From: Gigantopelta aegis | Taxonomy: Eukaryota > Mollusca > Gastropoda > Neomphalida > Peltospiridae | Assembly: GCF_016097555.1 (NCBI RefSeq) | Contig: NC_054702.1 | Span: 91,663,798 to 91,727,797, forward strand | DNA: 64,000 bases | Direction of reading: 5' to 3' | Shown: positions 25,847-34,199 of the stretch, in pieces | Layout: every line of letters begins with the position of its first letter | Numbering within the stretch: position 1 is the stretch's first letter | The notes under the pieces: generated by a model | The model's input: the letters and a program-made list of their open reading frames with translations, nothing else | Told to the model about the DNA's origin: nothing | Database searches by the model: none | Position numbers and translations under genes: made by a program

Positions 25847-27320
25847 GTTATTTAAAATTGTTTAAAGAAATAATTTCCTTTAACAAAGTGTAGGCCAATT
25901 ATTTCTTTTAAACAGTTTTAAATAAAAAATATAGGCCTACTCGTTTTATTTTATTATTTTTATTTGTGTGTGCGCGCGCTCGTTTGTAATGCTTTACTTG
26001 AAATATGGACCAGACGCTTTAAAAATACATGGACTAAAAATATTTATTCAGGTGAAAAGAAAAAGAAAAAAAAGGAAGTTTGCTATAGTTTTGAACTCGG
26101 TCAATCGTCAAATTTTATGGGTGGAAAGAGTACATGTATCTCCTCCATACAGGAGCTATGTAGAATAGCGTTCCCGTGCTACAAGCGGTAATTTAAGCAC
26201 GTGTTGGCCATTCTTTGCTATTCACGCTACGCTAGTTCGCTTTGTTACTAATGGCCATTATGATAGACTTCTGCCTACCAGATGCGCGCGCATGTTGATA
26301 CGTGACGTCACTTCCCTAAACACATGGCTTCTCCTATACATGGTACAAGAAGAAGGAATTTAAAAAAAACCTGATAAAATGTTTCGATTCGGAAAGGATC
26401 AAATCAAATATAGTCCGTCTCATCCTTCTACAAAACTGTTTTTTGTTAATAATTTCAGTTTGGTTTTAGTAAGAAGAAAAGTAAAAATGTTTCGGAAATA
26501 ACAAAAAAACCATCAAATATTTTTGTGTGCAAGTTAAAAAACAATCAGCTCAGAAATAAATAATTTGTAGTAAATTCCATAGTATAAAAACGCATTCCCT
26601 GTGGGACAGACTATAGGTGTAATTTGTGATGGTTCATATTAATATACTCAATACTGACATTAAGAAAGAATCCTACACTGGTAGTTAACACAGTTTCAGG
26701 CATGTGATTGAAACATTTCTAAAAAAGATGAAAATGATACATGCGTGCCGAATCGAGTGCAGAATGCAGAATGCACAAGATGACTAGGGGGTTCTGGGGG
26801 CATTAAACAATTTAAAAAAGCAGAATTCCACCAATTAGCAGAAGAATCACATGCCTGTAGTTTATTAGACAATGCTACTTATTTATCTCATGTTGTACGT
26901 TAAACGAAACTGTAGAAGAACCATCAAAGTCTCAACTGCATAATTACATCCAGACAACAGTTTTTAATCACTAATAAATATCTGTGGTGATATGCAACTT
27001 ATTTACATTTTGAGAATAAAAAGACTGATAATTTTTTTTACATTTTTGGTTTGGTTCTTTGACAAACTAATAAAGCAGCTGAGTTGGTGAGTGATAATTT
27101 TGGCTGATATTCATAACATTTGATAATCGATTGGACCTCAGTTTGGGGTAGGGGCAGGCCATAGGCATAGGCATAGGCCCCATGATGAATTTCAGTGATT
27201 AATGATTCTTTTATCCATGATAACTATAATTATTAATGCAGCAACAAACAGATTCTTTCTTAATATTTAAATACTAACTCTGGATTTTGTTGTACCAAAA
27301 TCAAGATCTTCGTCATCCAT
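11586..27320 (-). CDS. IFT43: Intraflagellar transport protein 43
   Basis: Nine coding exons, in transcript order: 27320-27279, 22094-21996, 21491-21421, 19330-19298, 15602-15550, 15173-15101, 13534-13459, 12607-12545 and 11699-11586 (stop TGA). All borders are GT-AG and all phases agree. The 207-residue product equals the human length (about 208). Family signatures are the acidic start MDDEDLDFG (human MEDLLDLDEEL), [48 protein letters not shown] and the C-terminal [14 protein letters not shown] (human WDWDHLFTEVSSEV). IFT43 is a small IFT-A subunit that binds IFT121/WDR35 and serves retrograde ciliary transport. The fourth exon is only 33 nt. Introns are large and rich in transposons. It is divergent from TMEM223 and convergent with SPATA17. 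Confidence 0.94.
11728..11959. mobile_element. Mariner-like MITE, 232 bp
   Basis: The ends TACTGATGGAAAGAAATAAG and, in reverse complement, TACTGACAGAAAGAAATAAA form inverted repeats flanked by TA. It lies in the last IFT43 intron and has no coding capacity. A related single end occurs at 34036-34066. Confidence 0.65.
13892..14203 (-). mobile_element. Full-length tRNA-headed SINE (head type 2)
   Basis: Flanked by an exact 20-bp duplication (CAGTATAGTTTACCACATAA at 13872-13891 and 14204-14223). On the minus strand the head reads GGGACGGGATTTAGCTCAGT, with a classic A-box-like TTAGCTCAGTTGG. The body and tail (GTGGTGTCGTTAAACAAAAC) match the other SINEs. It lies in IFT43 intron 6 beside the 61-bp minisatellite. 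Confidence 0.9.
14252..15085. repeat. 61-bp minisatellite with higher-order structure
   Basis: Ten near-identical 61-bp units run from 14252 to 14861 (core CCTATCGTCTAGGTGTTTAC), followed by about four shortened or diverged units to 15085. Units differ at two marker sites (GATAACC/GTTAACC and TAGGTGT/TAGATGT). The order of types is A B C A B C A A B A, so a 183-bp trimer was itself duplicated. The array lies in IFT43 intron 6 and ends about 10 bp from the splice donor of the exon 15173-15101. Confidence 0.95.
18811..19005. mobile_element. MITE family C
   Basis: The inverted ends GGCCAATTTCATAAAATTTT and (reverse complement) GCCAATTTCACAAAATAGG define a roughly 195-bp palindromic element in an IFT43 intron, directly abutting a family-B MITE. 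Confidence 0.55.
19009..19124. mobile_element. MITE family B
   Basis: The ends TTTTTGAAACTATCTTAGCG and, in reverse complement, TTTTCAAAGCTATCTTAGAA are inverted repeats. The inner block AGGCTATGACGTCACTACAA is shared with other family members at 7388 and 33312. Confidence 0.65.
19893..20030 (-). mobile_element. SINE fragment
   Basis: Fragments of the SINE body (TTTTTCTTTAATGACAACAC, CACTTTCCCACAGAAAGGAC, ACATACCATAGCTTTGAT) in minus orientation. The head is absent. The open frame across it is not a gene. Confidence 0.6.
20309..20606 (-). mobile_element. SINE copy (head type 3), diverged
   Basis: Minus-orientation body with CAGCAAGGGATCTTTTGTAT and ATACCATGGCCTTTGTTACA. The head end reads, on the minus strand, GGGATGTAGTCCAGTGGTGA with GATTGATCC, a third head version. 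It lies in IFT43 intron 3. Confidence 0.75.
20930..20990. repeat. GT-rich microsatellite
   Basis: Imperfect GTGTGT/GTATGT repeats in IFT43 intron 3. Confidence 0.85.
22483..22861 (+). mobile_element. Full-length tRNA-headed SINE (head type 1)
   Basis: The head GGCCTCGGTGGCGTCGTGGC carries an A-box-like GTGGCGTCGTGG and a B-box-like GGGTTCGGATCCCAG. The tail is GAGTGCATCGTTAAATAAAA. A 17-bp target duplication with one mismatch (TGATCAATCATTAGAGA at 22466-22482; right copy 22862-22878) brackets it. It lies in IFT43 intron 1. Confidence 0.9.
24847..25140 (-). mobile_element. SINE nested in the 3.3-kb transposon
   Basis: Minus-orientation SINE with AATAAGGGACCTTTTATATG, GCCTTTGTTACACCAGTTGT and AATCAATCCTAGATCGACTG. 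It is diverged, and the head is poorly preserved. Confidence 0.75.
25535..25618. repeat. 84-bp hairpin-forming inverted repeat
   Basis: CTTACAAATGAACCAGTAGA at the left pairs with TCTACTGGTTGTTCATTTGT at the right, with a short AT-rich loop. It directly precedes the AT microsatellite. Confidence 0.75.
25630..25846. repeat. Long AT/GT microsatellite
   Basis: Three long AT blocks are separated by GTGTGTGTATG and TATGTACATA stretches. The overlapping Tyr-Ile and Met-Cys-rich reading frames here are repeat artefacts, not genes. Confidence 0.95.
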
Positions 27321-28012
27321 AACAGAAATATTTCTTTCTCAAATGATATAAAATGCTTCCAAGGTAAACAAGAAAGAGAAATATGCAAAGGGAGTAGTTA
27401 TTGTTATGCAAACAATTTGTAGATAGGTATACTCTATTATTGCTACAAAACGGAACTGAAGACAATATATAAAACAACAATATTGTTATTTATTGACAAA
27501 ATATAAATATTCTAAGATAATGTAAAATATTCTTATTCTTGTGGTTAGACAAACGTTTGCACAATTAAGGTTCCCCTGTCATGCACTCTTTTTGTTGGGA
27601 GTATTGAAACGTAACTTTATCATTCGTGATTGTTCGGATATGTTCGTCAGTTAGCTCTCGGGTTCAGCGGAAACATTCGAACCGAATTTGGAATGCATGT
27701 GCAACTAGTACTAAAATATGACAATACAAAAATTATGATAAAATTATTAAAATTACACAGAACAAAAATGTCTTTCCCCCATCCCCCACCATCTATTGCA
27801 CCTGTCCACAAAGCTATACAAGAAAACAAACTATAGTGTGAGACCGTGACCGGAAAAAATTGGGAAAGCACGTTTCACACGAATGTTTATGCGAACGAAG
27901 ACAATTACGGTTTTTATGATTGTATATGGAAATGTATAAATCGTAGAGCGGAGTAAACGAGACAGCAACTGCAGACCCTACTTCACATGCCATTGTCACC
28001 CTGGTCAGCAAG
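27321..28012. promoter_or_regulatory. Divergent IFT43/TMEM223 promoter region
   Basis: Only 692 bp separate the start codons of IFT43 (minus) and TMEM223 (plus), with no other coding exon. This suggests a bidirectional promoter serving both genes. Less AT-rich sequence lies at about 27630-28012. No clear TATA box was recognised. Confidence 0.55.
27400..27413. promoter_or_regulatory. Weak X-box-like site before IFT43
   Basis: ATTGTTATGCAAAC fits the RYYNYY-WW-RRNRAC pattern with one mismatch and lies 80-93 bp upstream of the IFT43 ATG. IFT genes are classical RFX targets, but a one-mismatch match could occur by chance. Confidence 0.25.
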
Positions 28013-29583
28013 ATGATTAGATTTTTACCTTTAGTGAAACACGTTTGTAAACAAGCAAACATCCAAAGCCAAAGTTTTCAGCAGTGTCTGTCGAGGCAGA
28101 GTATAGTGTTCAGAAGGCAGGCTACTACAAAAGTAAAACGTTCGTTTGAGGTGGACACAAATGTTAAAGACGACGTCCTCGTCTACTCGTACACCAGTGA
28201 TCGGTTCTATAAACTGTTCACTTACTGTGGCGTCATTCAGTGTTTGACTCTGAGCTATCTTGGTGTCAGTGCCTACCAGCTAAAAGATGAGTCAAAAACG
28301 GTGCAGCAAGAACGTCTTCAGTCAGACCAAAGTGGACGTCTGACATGGTGGGCCGAAAAACTAATGAATGTGGCTGAAGGAAAATACAAAAATGGGGTGT
28401 CCCTCTTGTGCTTTTTCATTGGTAATCTATTTTCAAGTCAAAGTTTGTTTTGTTTAACGACATCAATAGAGCACATTGATTTATTAATCATCGGCTATTG
28501 GATGTCAAACATTGGTAATTTTGACATTTAGTCTTCCCACTACATTTTTCCATTAGTAGCAAAAGGATCTTTTATATGCACTTTCCCACAGACCAGATAG
28601 ACAATACCATGACCTTTGATTTACCAGTTATGGTGTTCTATTTTTCATCATCAATTAATATGTTTTGATATTAGTTTTAGTTTATTATTAATATTATTAT
28701 CCATATGGTTCAACATAACCAAGTTAATAATAATCATACGAAGTACACTTGTAATAACAAGTGTAATGACGTAATTTTGGGAAGTGACATCATAACATGA
28801 CGTTTCTCCGGTCCTAGCTCAGACTGCATTTGAAATATGACTTCATTTCATTGTCTCCTTTAAGTTGTGGCTGAAACATCTTGAGTTGGGTCTTGTTATT
28901 CATAAAGAAAATAATAATATGGATAATAAAGACATTATTACACTCGCGTGTGAGTCGTACTGATTTTACGAAACTTGTGTCAGGATTCATGTATTACCCT
29001 CGTTCTCTCTCAGGCAATACAAGAATCCTGACACTAGTTTCGTAAAATCGGTATGACACGAGCTCGTATAATAATCTATATAATAATTTAGTTACACCAA
29101 CTTCAGTTTCTTTCACACCTTGAGACAGAACATGGCAGGGGACAATATTTCCATAAATTTCTCATAAATTATTCTAAAAAGTTCCATGTGCTCGAGAGAA
29201 CTTTTGTTTGTGTAAACATGACATGTTTGTTAATTTATAGGGGAAAAATAAAGACTTACAGTTAACACATACTTCTTTTCTTTTCAGGATACAGTTTCCT
29301 CACTATCACTATAATATATCCACTTCGGTCCGTCCGCAGTTTGTGGTTGTTACGTGGAGGAAATGAAGTACACATACAGACTCAAAGCTGGTTTGGTAAA
29401 AGTGGTTCACTGAACGTGCCACTAAACAACGTAAGCTGCATGCAGGCTCGTGAAGGCTCGGCATCTTACATACCAATGAAAGTGAAAGGAAAATTTCTTT
29501 TCTTTCTGATTGATAAATCAGGAAAATTTCACAACACACAACTCTTTGATTATAGTATAGGATTGATGAGAAGCCTGAAGTAA
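28013..29583 (+). CDS. TMEM223: Transmembrane protein 223, mitochondrial
   Basis: Two coding exons, 28013-28421 and 29288-29583, join in frame (ATT G|GA TAC) to give 234 residues; human TMEM223 has about 202. The basic, Ser/Gln-rich N-terminus fits a mitochondrial targeting signal. Membrane segments are likely at about residues 66-87 (FYKLFTYCGVIQCLTLSYLG) and 129-148. The C-terminal domain carries family signatures: PLRSVRSLWLLRGG, VPLNNVSCMQAREG, MKVKGKFLFFLIDKSGKF and LFDYSIGLMRSL, matching the human VKGRRFYFLLDKTGHF and LFDNTVGAYRSL. TMEM223 is known as an inner-membrane factor for COX1 synthesis/complex IV assembly. The intron holds a SINE fragment and a palindromic repeat. Confidence 0.93.
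28440..28640 (-). mobile_element. SINE fragment in TMEM223 intron
   Basis: Minus-orientation body and tail (GTTTGTTTTGTTTAACGACA at the left, ATGCACTTTCCCACAGACC within), lacking the tRNA-like head. It begins about 20 bp past the exon-1 splice donor. Confidence 0.8.
28690..29085. mobile_element. Palindromic dispersed element, long copy
   Basis: Contains inverted blocks TACTGATTTTACGAAACTTG and AGTTTCGTAAAATCGGTATG around CAGGATT/AATCCTG, plus ATTATTATCCATATGGTTCA facing AATAATATGGATAATAAAGA. A shorter deleted copy lies at 10468-10650. It has no coding capacity. Confidence 0.65.
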
Positions 29584-30594
29584 GCTAAACTGTGACTAAA
29601 AATGTTTTCAACATTTAACATGTTAATTAATTACATGATGGGTCGATATTGTCAATGTGTTTTTTACATAGTGGGCCAGCACTACCAGTAGATTATAAAA
29701 CGTTTTCTGCCCAACAAAATGTTACTGGCTATATATTCAGTTTTATGCAAGTGTGGTAAAGAAATTATTTGGATATTCAATACTAGTAGTAGTCACAAAG
29801 TTAATAATACAAAGCACTAATGGAGATATTGTGTAGTTGTGGCACTAGAAGTAGATGACCAACAGACTAACTCTGATGGCTAGACCAGACCAGCATAAAA
29901 TGAATATACCATAGCCCTTTAAAAGTGTTTTTAAGCCAGCATTGGTGTAGATTTTTGCTAGTACATGTACTTGTTAGAATCTCTAGCAGGATTACATTAA
30001 CAGGATTTTTCCCATTGGTATTGTTCATTCTAAATGTGTGAGAGTATGAATAAACATATATTTATTATTTTGATTTAAAATGTTCTTTATGCACTGTTAG
30101 GTAATACAACACCTAAATCACACTGACTTTTCTTTATTAATATTGCTACTTAAAAACTATCACCTATCAAATAACACTGTTAAAACGGTCAACAAACCAG
30201 CTATATGCCCTTATTAAACATTTGCAGGTAGGTTGTACATCTTTCTTTGGTTAAGGGACAGAGATGGCATACAAAACACTAGTATTCAGTTAGTCCCCAA
30301 CCAAGTCCCATCTGTTCCACATACATGTAGTTTTCCACTCTTTTCCCCCCCACACCCCACAATGTCTCAAGATACTAAGCTGACATTTTGTTTATTGCCT
30401 TATCAGGTACCTTTACAGATCAAGTTCGACATTCATGCTGATTTACCCTTTTTTGACAGTTATGGCCTTTGAACTTGCATCCATAACAGGTGTGAGCTAA
30501 AACAGCTTGCCCTGAAAGTGCCTGTTAAATTATTTCCAAGTCCCAAGTACCATTAAATATAATTTCTTCTGTCTGGTTTATGAATCATTTAGTA
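29584..30594. other. TMEM223 3' flank
   Basis: No exon seen. AATAAA at 30049-30054, about 466 bases past the stop, is a candidate polyadenylation signal. The part 30355-30480 is a minus-oriented piece of the dispersed repeat also found at 9781-10400. Confidence 0.5.
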
Positions 30595-30597
30595 GTG

Positions 30598-31125
30598 ATA
30601 GTGTTTTCTTTAAGACACCACTAGAGGACATCAGAGACTGGGTGTCAAACATTTGATAATTATAATCTTAGAGGAAACATGATACATTTTTCCATTAGCA
30701 GGAAGGGCTTTTTTTTATTCACTTACACACAGGAATGACAACACATGCCATGGCCTTTAATACATCAGTTGTTAGGATGGGGGTAAAGCACTCACCTGAT
30801 GCAGTCTGTTTGGGATCAATATTCATCAGTGGGCACATTTCTCATTTCAGCCTGTGCACCATGACTGGTATATCAAAGGTCATGGTATGTGCTATCCCTT
30901 GCTAATAAAATAATGCAGTGGGTTTCCTCTTCTATATGTCAAAATTAATAAATCTTGACATCCAATAGCCAATGATTTATAGATCAATATGCTCCAGTGG
31001 TATCGTTAAATAAAACAATATTTTTTAGGTTGGGATGGGGGAAACACAAATTAGAGAATGGATTCACAAGTGCCTGAGGAGAGTGCTCAATGGACTGAAC
31101 TAGATCCCACCCTCCATTTGGTAGT
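30598..31125 (-). mobile_element. Minus-strand SINE split by a second SINE
   Basis: The body of a minus-oriented SINE (TTTCTTTAAGACACCACTAG onward) stops near 30783. Its type-2 head resumes at about 31042-31125 (minus-strand reading GGTGGGATCTAGTTCAGTC). Between them sits a plus-oriented SINE. Confidence 0.65.
30784..31028 (+). mobile_element. Plus-strand SINE inserted in an older SINE
   Basis: The head remnant TAAAGCACTCACCTGATGC leads into the body (CAGCCTGTGCACCATGACTG) and the tail CAGTGGTATCGTTAAATAAA. Near-identical 13-bp flanks (GTTAGGATGGGGG at 30771-30783; GTTGGGATGGGGG at 31029-31041) look like a target duplication, although part of that motif could also belong to the SINE head. 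Confidence 0.65.
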
Positions 31126-31675
31126 AACAAGACGTCTACTTGAAATCTAACCTTACTGCCACACTGTCTTCGTCTACATGTCTCTAGTACTACTGTAGTA
31201 GATTGATTGGAAGTGAGCCAGTAGCATTTTTTGTCCAGGTGACCATTCACTGTGAAGTCATTCCAAATGTATTAATTACTATTAAACTAGCATAGGTTAT
31301 AGTTTTGTTTTGGATTGTTCAAATGAATGGTCATCTGGACAAATAAGATTTCCTTTTGTTACCTCTACCATTTGTAACTAATGAAGTAAAAGGAATATTA
31401 AGTGACCAGTAAGATTTGATTTTAATTAGACCGATAGAGGTTTGAAAGTATTTGAATCTATATATATATTTTAACATTTGTTCATCAAGTAAAAAGTTAA
31501 AACTGGAAGATTACAACAGTATCCTGATCAGTACAAATCTCCACATGAAGAAAAGCCCAAAATAAATTATAGCCGAGTGACTGGCAATACTAAAATATTG
31601 ATACACGTACCAGAGATTGTTAGAAATATGGCTGTGGCCTGTGCTCTGCTTTTTATTAATTATGCTTGTAAAGTT

Positions 31676-32345
31676 ATTGTTTTGTTTAACGACACCACTA
31701 GACACACTGATTTATTAATCATCAGCTATTGGATGTTAAACATTTGGTAATTTTGACATAGTCTTAGAGACAAAAAATGCTGCATGTTTCCATTAGTAGT
31801 AAGGGTTCTTTTATATAAGCATGATCCCACAGAAAGGATAGGATATACATGTATCACAGCCTTTGACTTTGATATATCAGTCAGGTAATGGGTCATTTTG
31901 CCCTTATTACTAGTTCACCGGTAGTTTTGAGTAGGGTTGGTTAGTACCTCCAACCGAGTTGTTTCGCCCTATATTTCGATTCACCCTAATTTTTACTGTG
32001 TTAATAAGTACATTTATTCATTGATTTGTCCTATATCCATTGATTTTTAGATGTCACATATTGCAATATAGTGTTTATATTTACAGATAAAAATATAATT
32101 TTGTTTATTTCCAATATCATTTACTCAAGCCATATACACAAAATACGTACATGCCTTACATAATATACAGACAATGTATTCACATTAATAATTAATTTAT
32201 GAAGTCACACTGCATACTACTGATGTGCTGTGGTTTGTTATTACATGTACTACATACCCAACTAATGTTCAAACACCGAAAACGACCCGGATTCATCAGT
32301 CATGGTGCACTGGCTGGAACAGGAAATAGCCTACTGGGCTACTTC
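31676..32345 (-). mobile_element. SINE interrupted by a 411-bp element
   Basis: The tail and body at 31676-31883 (TTTTGTTTAACGACACCACT, TTTCCATTAGTAGTAAGG) continue at 32295-32345 with CATGGTGCACTGGCTGGAAC. The gap is filled by the element at 31884-32294. Confidence 0.75.
31884..32294. mobile_element. Non-autonomous DNA transposon, 8-bp target duplication
   Basis: This 411-bp insertion splits a SINE and is bracketed by an exact 8-bp duplication, ATCAGTCA, at 31876-31883 and 32295-32302. Its ends are imperfect inverted repeats (GGTAATGGGTCATTTTGCCC versus GAATCCGGGTCGTTTTCGG). The 8-bp duplication suggests hAT or a P-like superfamily. No reading frame is present. Confidence 0.75.
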
Positions 32346-33188
32346 CCGGACCTGTTTGGCTGCCAAATGGAGTGACACTGTCATTATGTCATCCAATAGT
32401 TACAAGTAGTCCTCTCTCCATGGGAAAGAATTTGTATAAAGCAATTTGTATTAACAAATTTCTATATCTTTTAAAGCGTTCTGGAAGAAGGATTTGGATT
32501 AGACTATGATTACCTGTATATTATACACTAGATAACATAAAAACAGAATTCTAAAACATTTATGAAATATGATTTAATAGCACAAGTATTGTCATATATA
32601 CCAGCAATTTGTCCAAGATTTTGAAGACACATATGCTAAGAATTTTGTTTACTAATAGCTGAACAAACACATAATTTGGATGTTAAACTTACTGAAAAGC
32701 AAAATTAAAAAAATCTGAGATAATTTTTTTATCTAAATAAAAATTTACTATAAATTTGAGTGCCATTCCACAATAACAATCTTATTTATGAGAAAGTTCT
32801 TGCAATTTACTAGTGTATAAATTTAGACAACAATATATTCCAACAAAATCTGCAGATTGAAAAAAACAGAAGTCAAAAATAACTTAACGGTCTATTCAGT
32901 TTCAATATGTAAAACTGCTAAGTTGTGAAAGTAGATGATTTATATCTTCCAACACTCACAAAATAAAAACTATTTTACTCAAGAACTAAAACAAATTTTC
33001 TAGCTTCTAAAGATAAAAATTATCAAAATCACTAACAGATTTATTTCTTAGATCTATACAAGAGAGTGAATATGTCGAATGTACAACAATGTTTTTACTT
33101 GTTGAATATATATAATCCCCAGCACCAATTTTGTCAACTGTTTGTTAAGGATACTTAATACATGTAGATGATTGAAGACTAACAACCT
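32346..33188. other. AT-rich intergenic DNA, nothing recognised
   Basis: No exon, palindrome or repeat family could be recognised on either strand. Confidence 0.6.
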
Positions 33189-33308
33189 GGGCCCGAATTC
33201 ACTAAACTTTCATAACTTTGCGATCTCGCATTGCAATGCCAAAAGACTTGCAAAGAGGATGCTTTGTTGTCTAGCAGAGCCTAAGAGAGCTCTGTGAATT
33301 AGGCCCCT
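33189..33308. mobile_element. MITE family A, second copy
   Basis: The ends GGGCCCGAATTCACTAAAC and GTGAATTAGGCCCCT, and the core AGACTTGCAAAGAGGATGC, match the copy at 9137-9253 in opposite orientation. A further family-A end (GAGTTTAGTGCATTAGACCC) lies at about 33438-33482. Confidence 0.75.
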
Positions 33309-33311
33309 GAT

Positions 33312-33423
33312 CCCATATTTTCGAAGCCATCTAACACTATGAAATTGTAAAACCATCGTAAGCTATAACGTGTGCTATAGTGATGGCATATGCCAAGGCG
33401 GTTTTACTAAGATGGCTTCACAT
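33312..33423. mobile_element. MITE family B, between two family-A pieces
   Basis: TTTTCGAAGCCATCTAACAC and (reverse complement) TGTGAAGCCATCTTAGTAAA form the ends. The centre AAACCATCGTAAGCTATAAC matches the copy at 19009. It sits between two family-A ends, suggesting nested insertion. Confidence 0.65.
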
Positions 33424-34035
33424 CATCTTTTTGCTGTTCTACGAGATCACAAAGTTGCAAGAGTTTAGTGCATTAGACCCCAGAACTGGTTATGTTCACT
33501 CTGCAAATGTGACAGAAGTCTCGTATTTTACTCTCCTTTTTTCTGTTTTTAATGTAAGCTTTTGGAGGACATACAGTATAACAGGAATGATGGATAGTTA
33601 TATAATTTGAATAAATAAAATTGCTTTCCTTTTAAATTTTTCTAAATAATTTTAAACATAAAAAGCTGTTTTTCTGAAAACTTTAACTTTGGACATAACC
33701 AGTTCCTGTCTTCAGCCCTTGGAATTTAGTTGCCCTTTACAACTGGAAAATATTGCATTACAATTTGAATGAAATATACTCATCACACTCTGGTATTGTA
33801 AATGAATGCTGATATTAAGTGTTTAGTAGACATCCAACAGAAAGTGCTTTCACTGCAAAATGGAAGTCTAGGACAGATGGTGAGCATTAAGAATATCAAT
33901 ACACATAATAAATACAATGATATTATTTACAAAAGATGATTACATTATCAAAGATCAATTCAGTGGTGAAGATGTCCTTTAATCCCTGAATGACCAAAGA
34001 AAAAATGTAATTTTGCTGTTAAAAGAGAAACCCAA

Positions 34036-34066
34036 TATATACTGCTGGAAAGAAATAAGGGAACAC
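34036..34066. mobile_element. Single end of the mariner-like MITE
   Basis: TATACTGCTGGAAAGAAATA repeats the end of the element at 11728-11959. A matching partner end was not found nearby, so it is truncated. Confidence 0.5.
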
Positions 34067-34142
34067 ATAAATAGTAACAGCAAATAGTGGCTGCAACCAA
34101 AACTCTTATCCACAGTATTAGAAAGTTAATCCAGTGCAAAGG

Positions 34143-34178
34143 TACCCCCCCCCCCCCCCAAAAAAAAAAACACCCCAC
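34143..34178. repeat. Poly-C/poly-A tract
   Basis: Long C and A homopolymers, likely an assembly-difficult site. A similar C/T tract lies at 37007-37027. Confidence 0.9.
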
Positions 34179-34199
34179 AAAACTCTGGGGGTCTTATGG

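Larger units (their letters stand above)
23077..26338. mobile_element. Decayed 3.3-kb TIR transposon, possibly P/THAP-like
   Basis: TATAGGAGAAGCCA at 23077 is mirrored at 26325-26338. Inside both ends, similar blocks recur (GTGACGTCAC, then CTGGTAGGCA, then ATTAGTA), so the inverted ends span about 100 bp with decay. Near the left end a plus-strand frame starting about 23244 reads [20 protein letters not shown], which loosely resembles a THAP zinc-finger start. No intact transposase was found. A SINE and an AT microsatellite sit inside. No clean target duplication was found. It is in IFT43 intron 1. Confidence 0.5.

Noticed and set aside
25519-25893. Several overlapping Tyr-Ile or Met-Cys-rich reading frames
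   Set aside because: They are translations of an AT/GT microsatellite and would be open in any frame.
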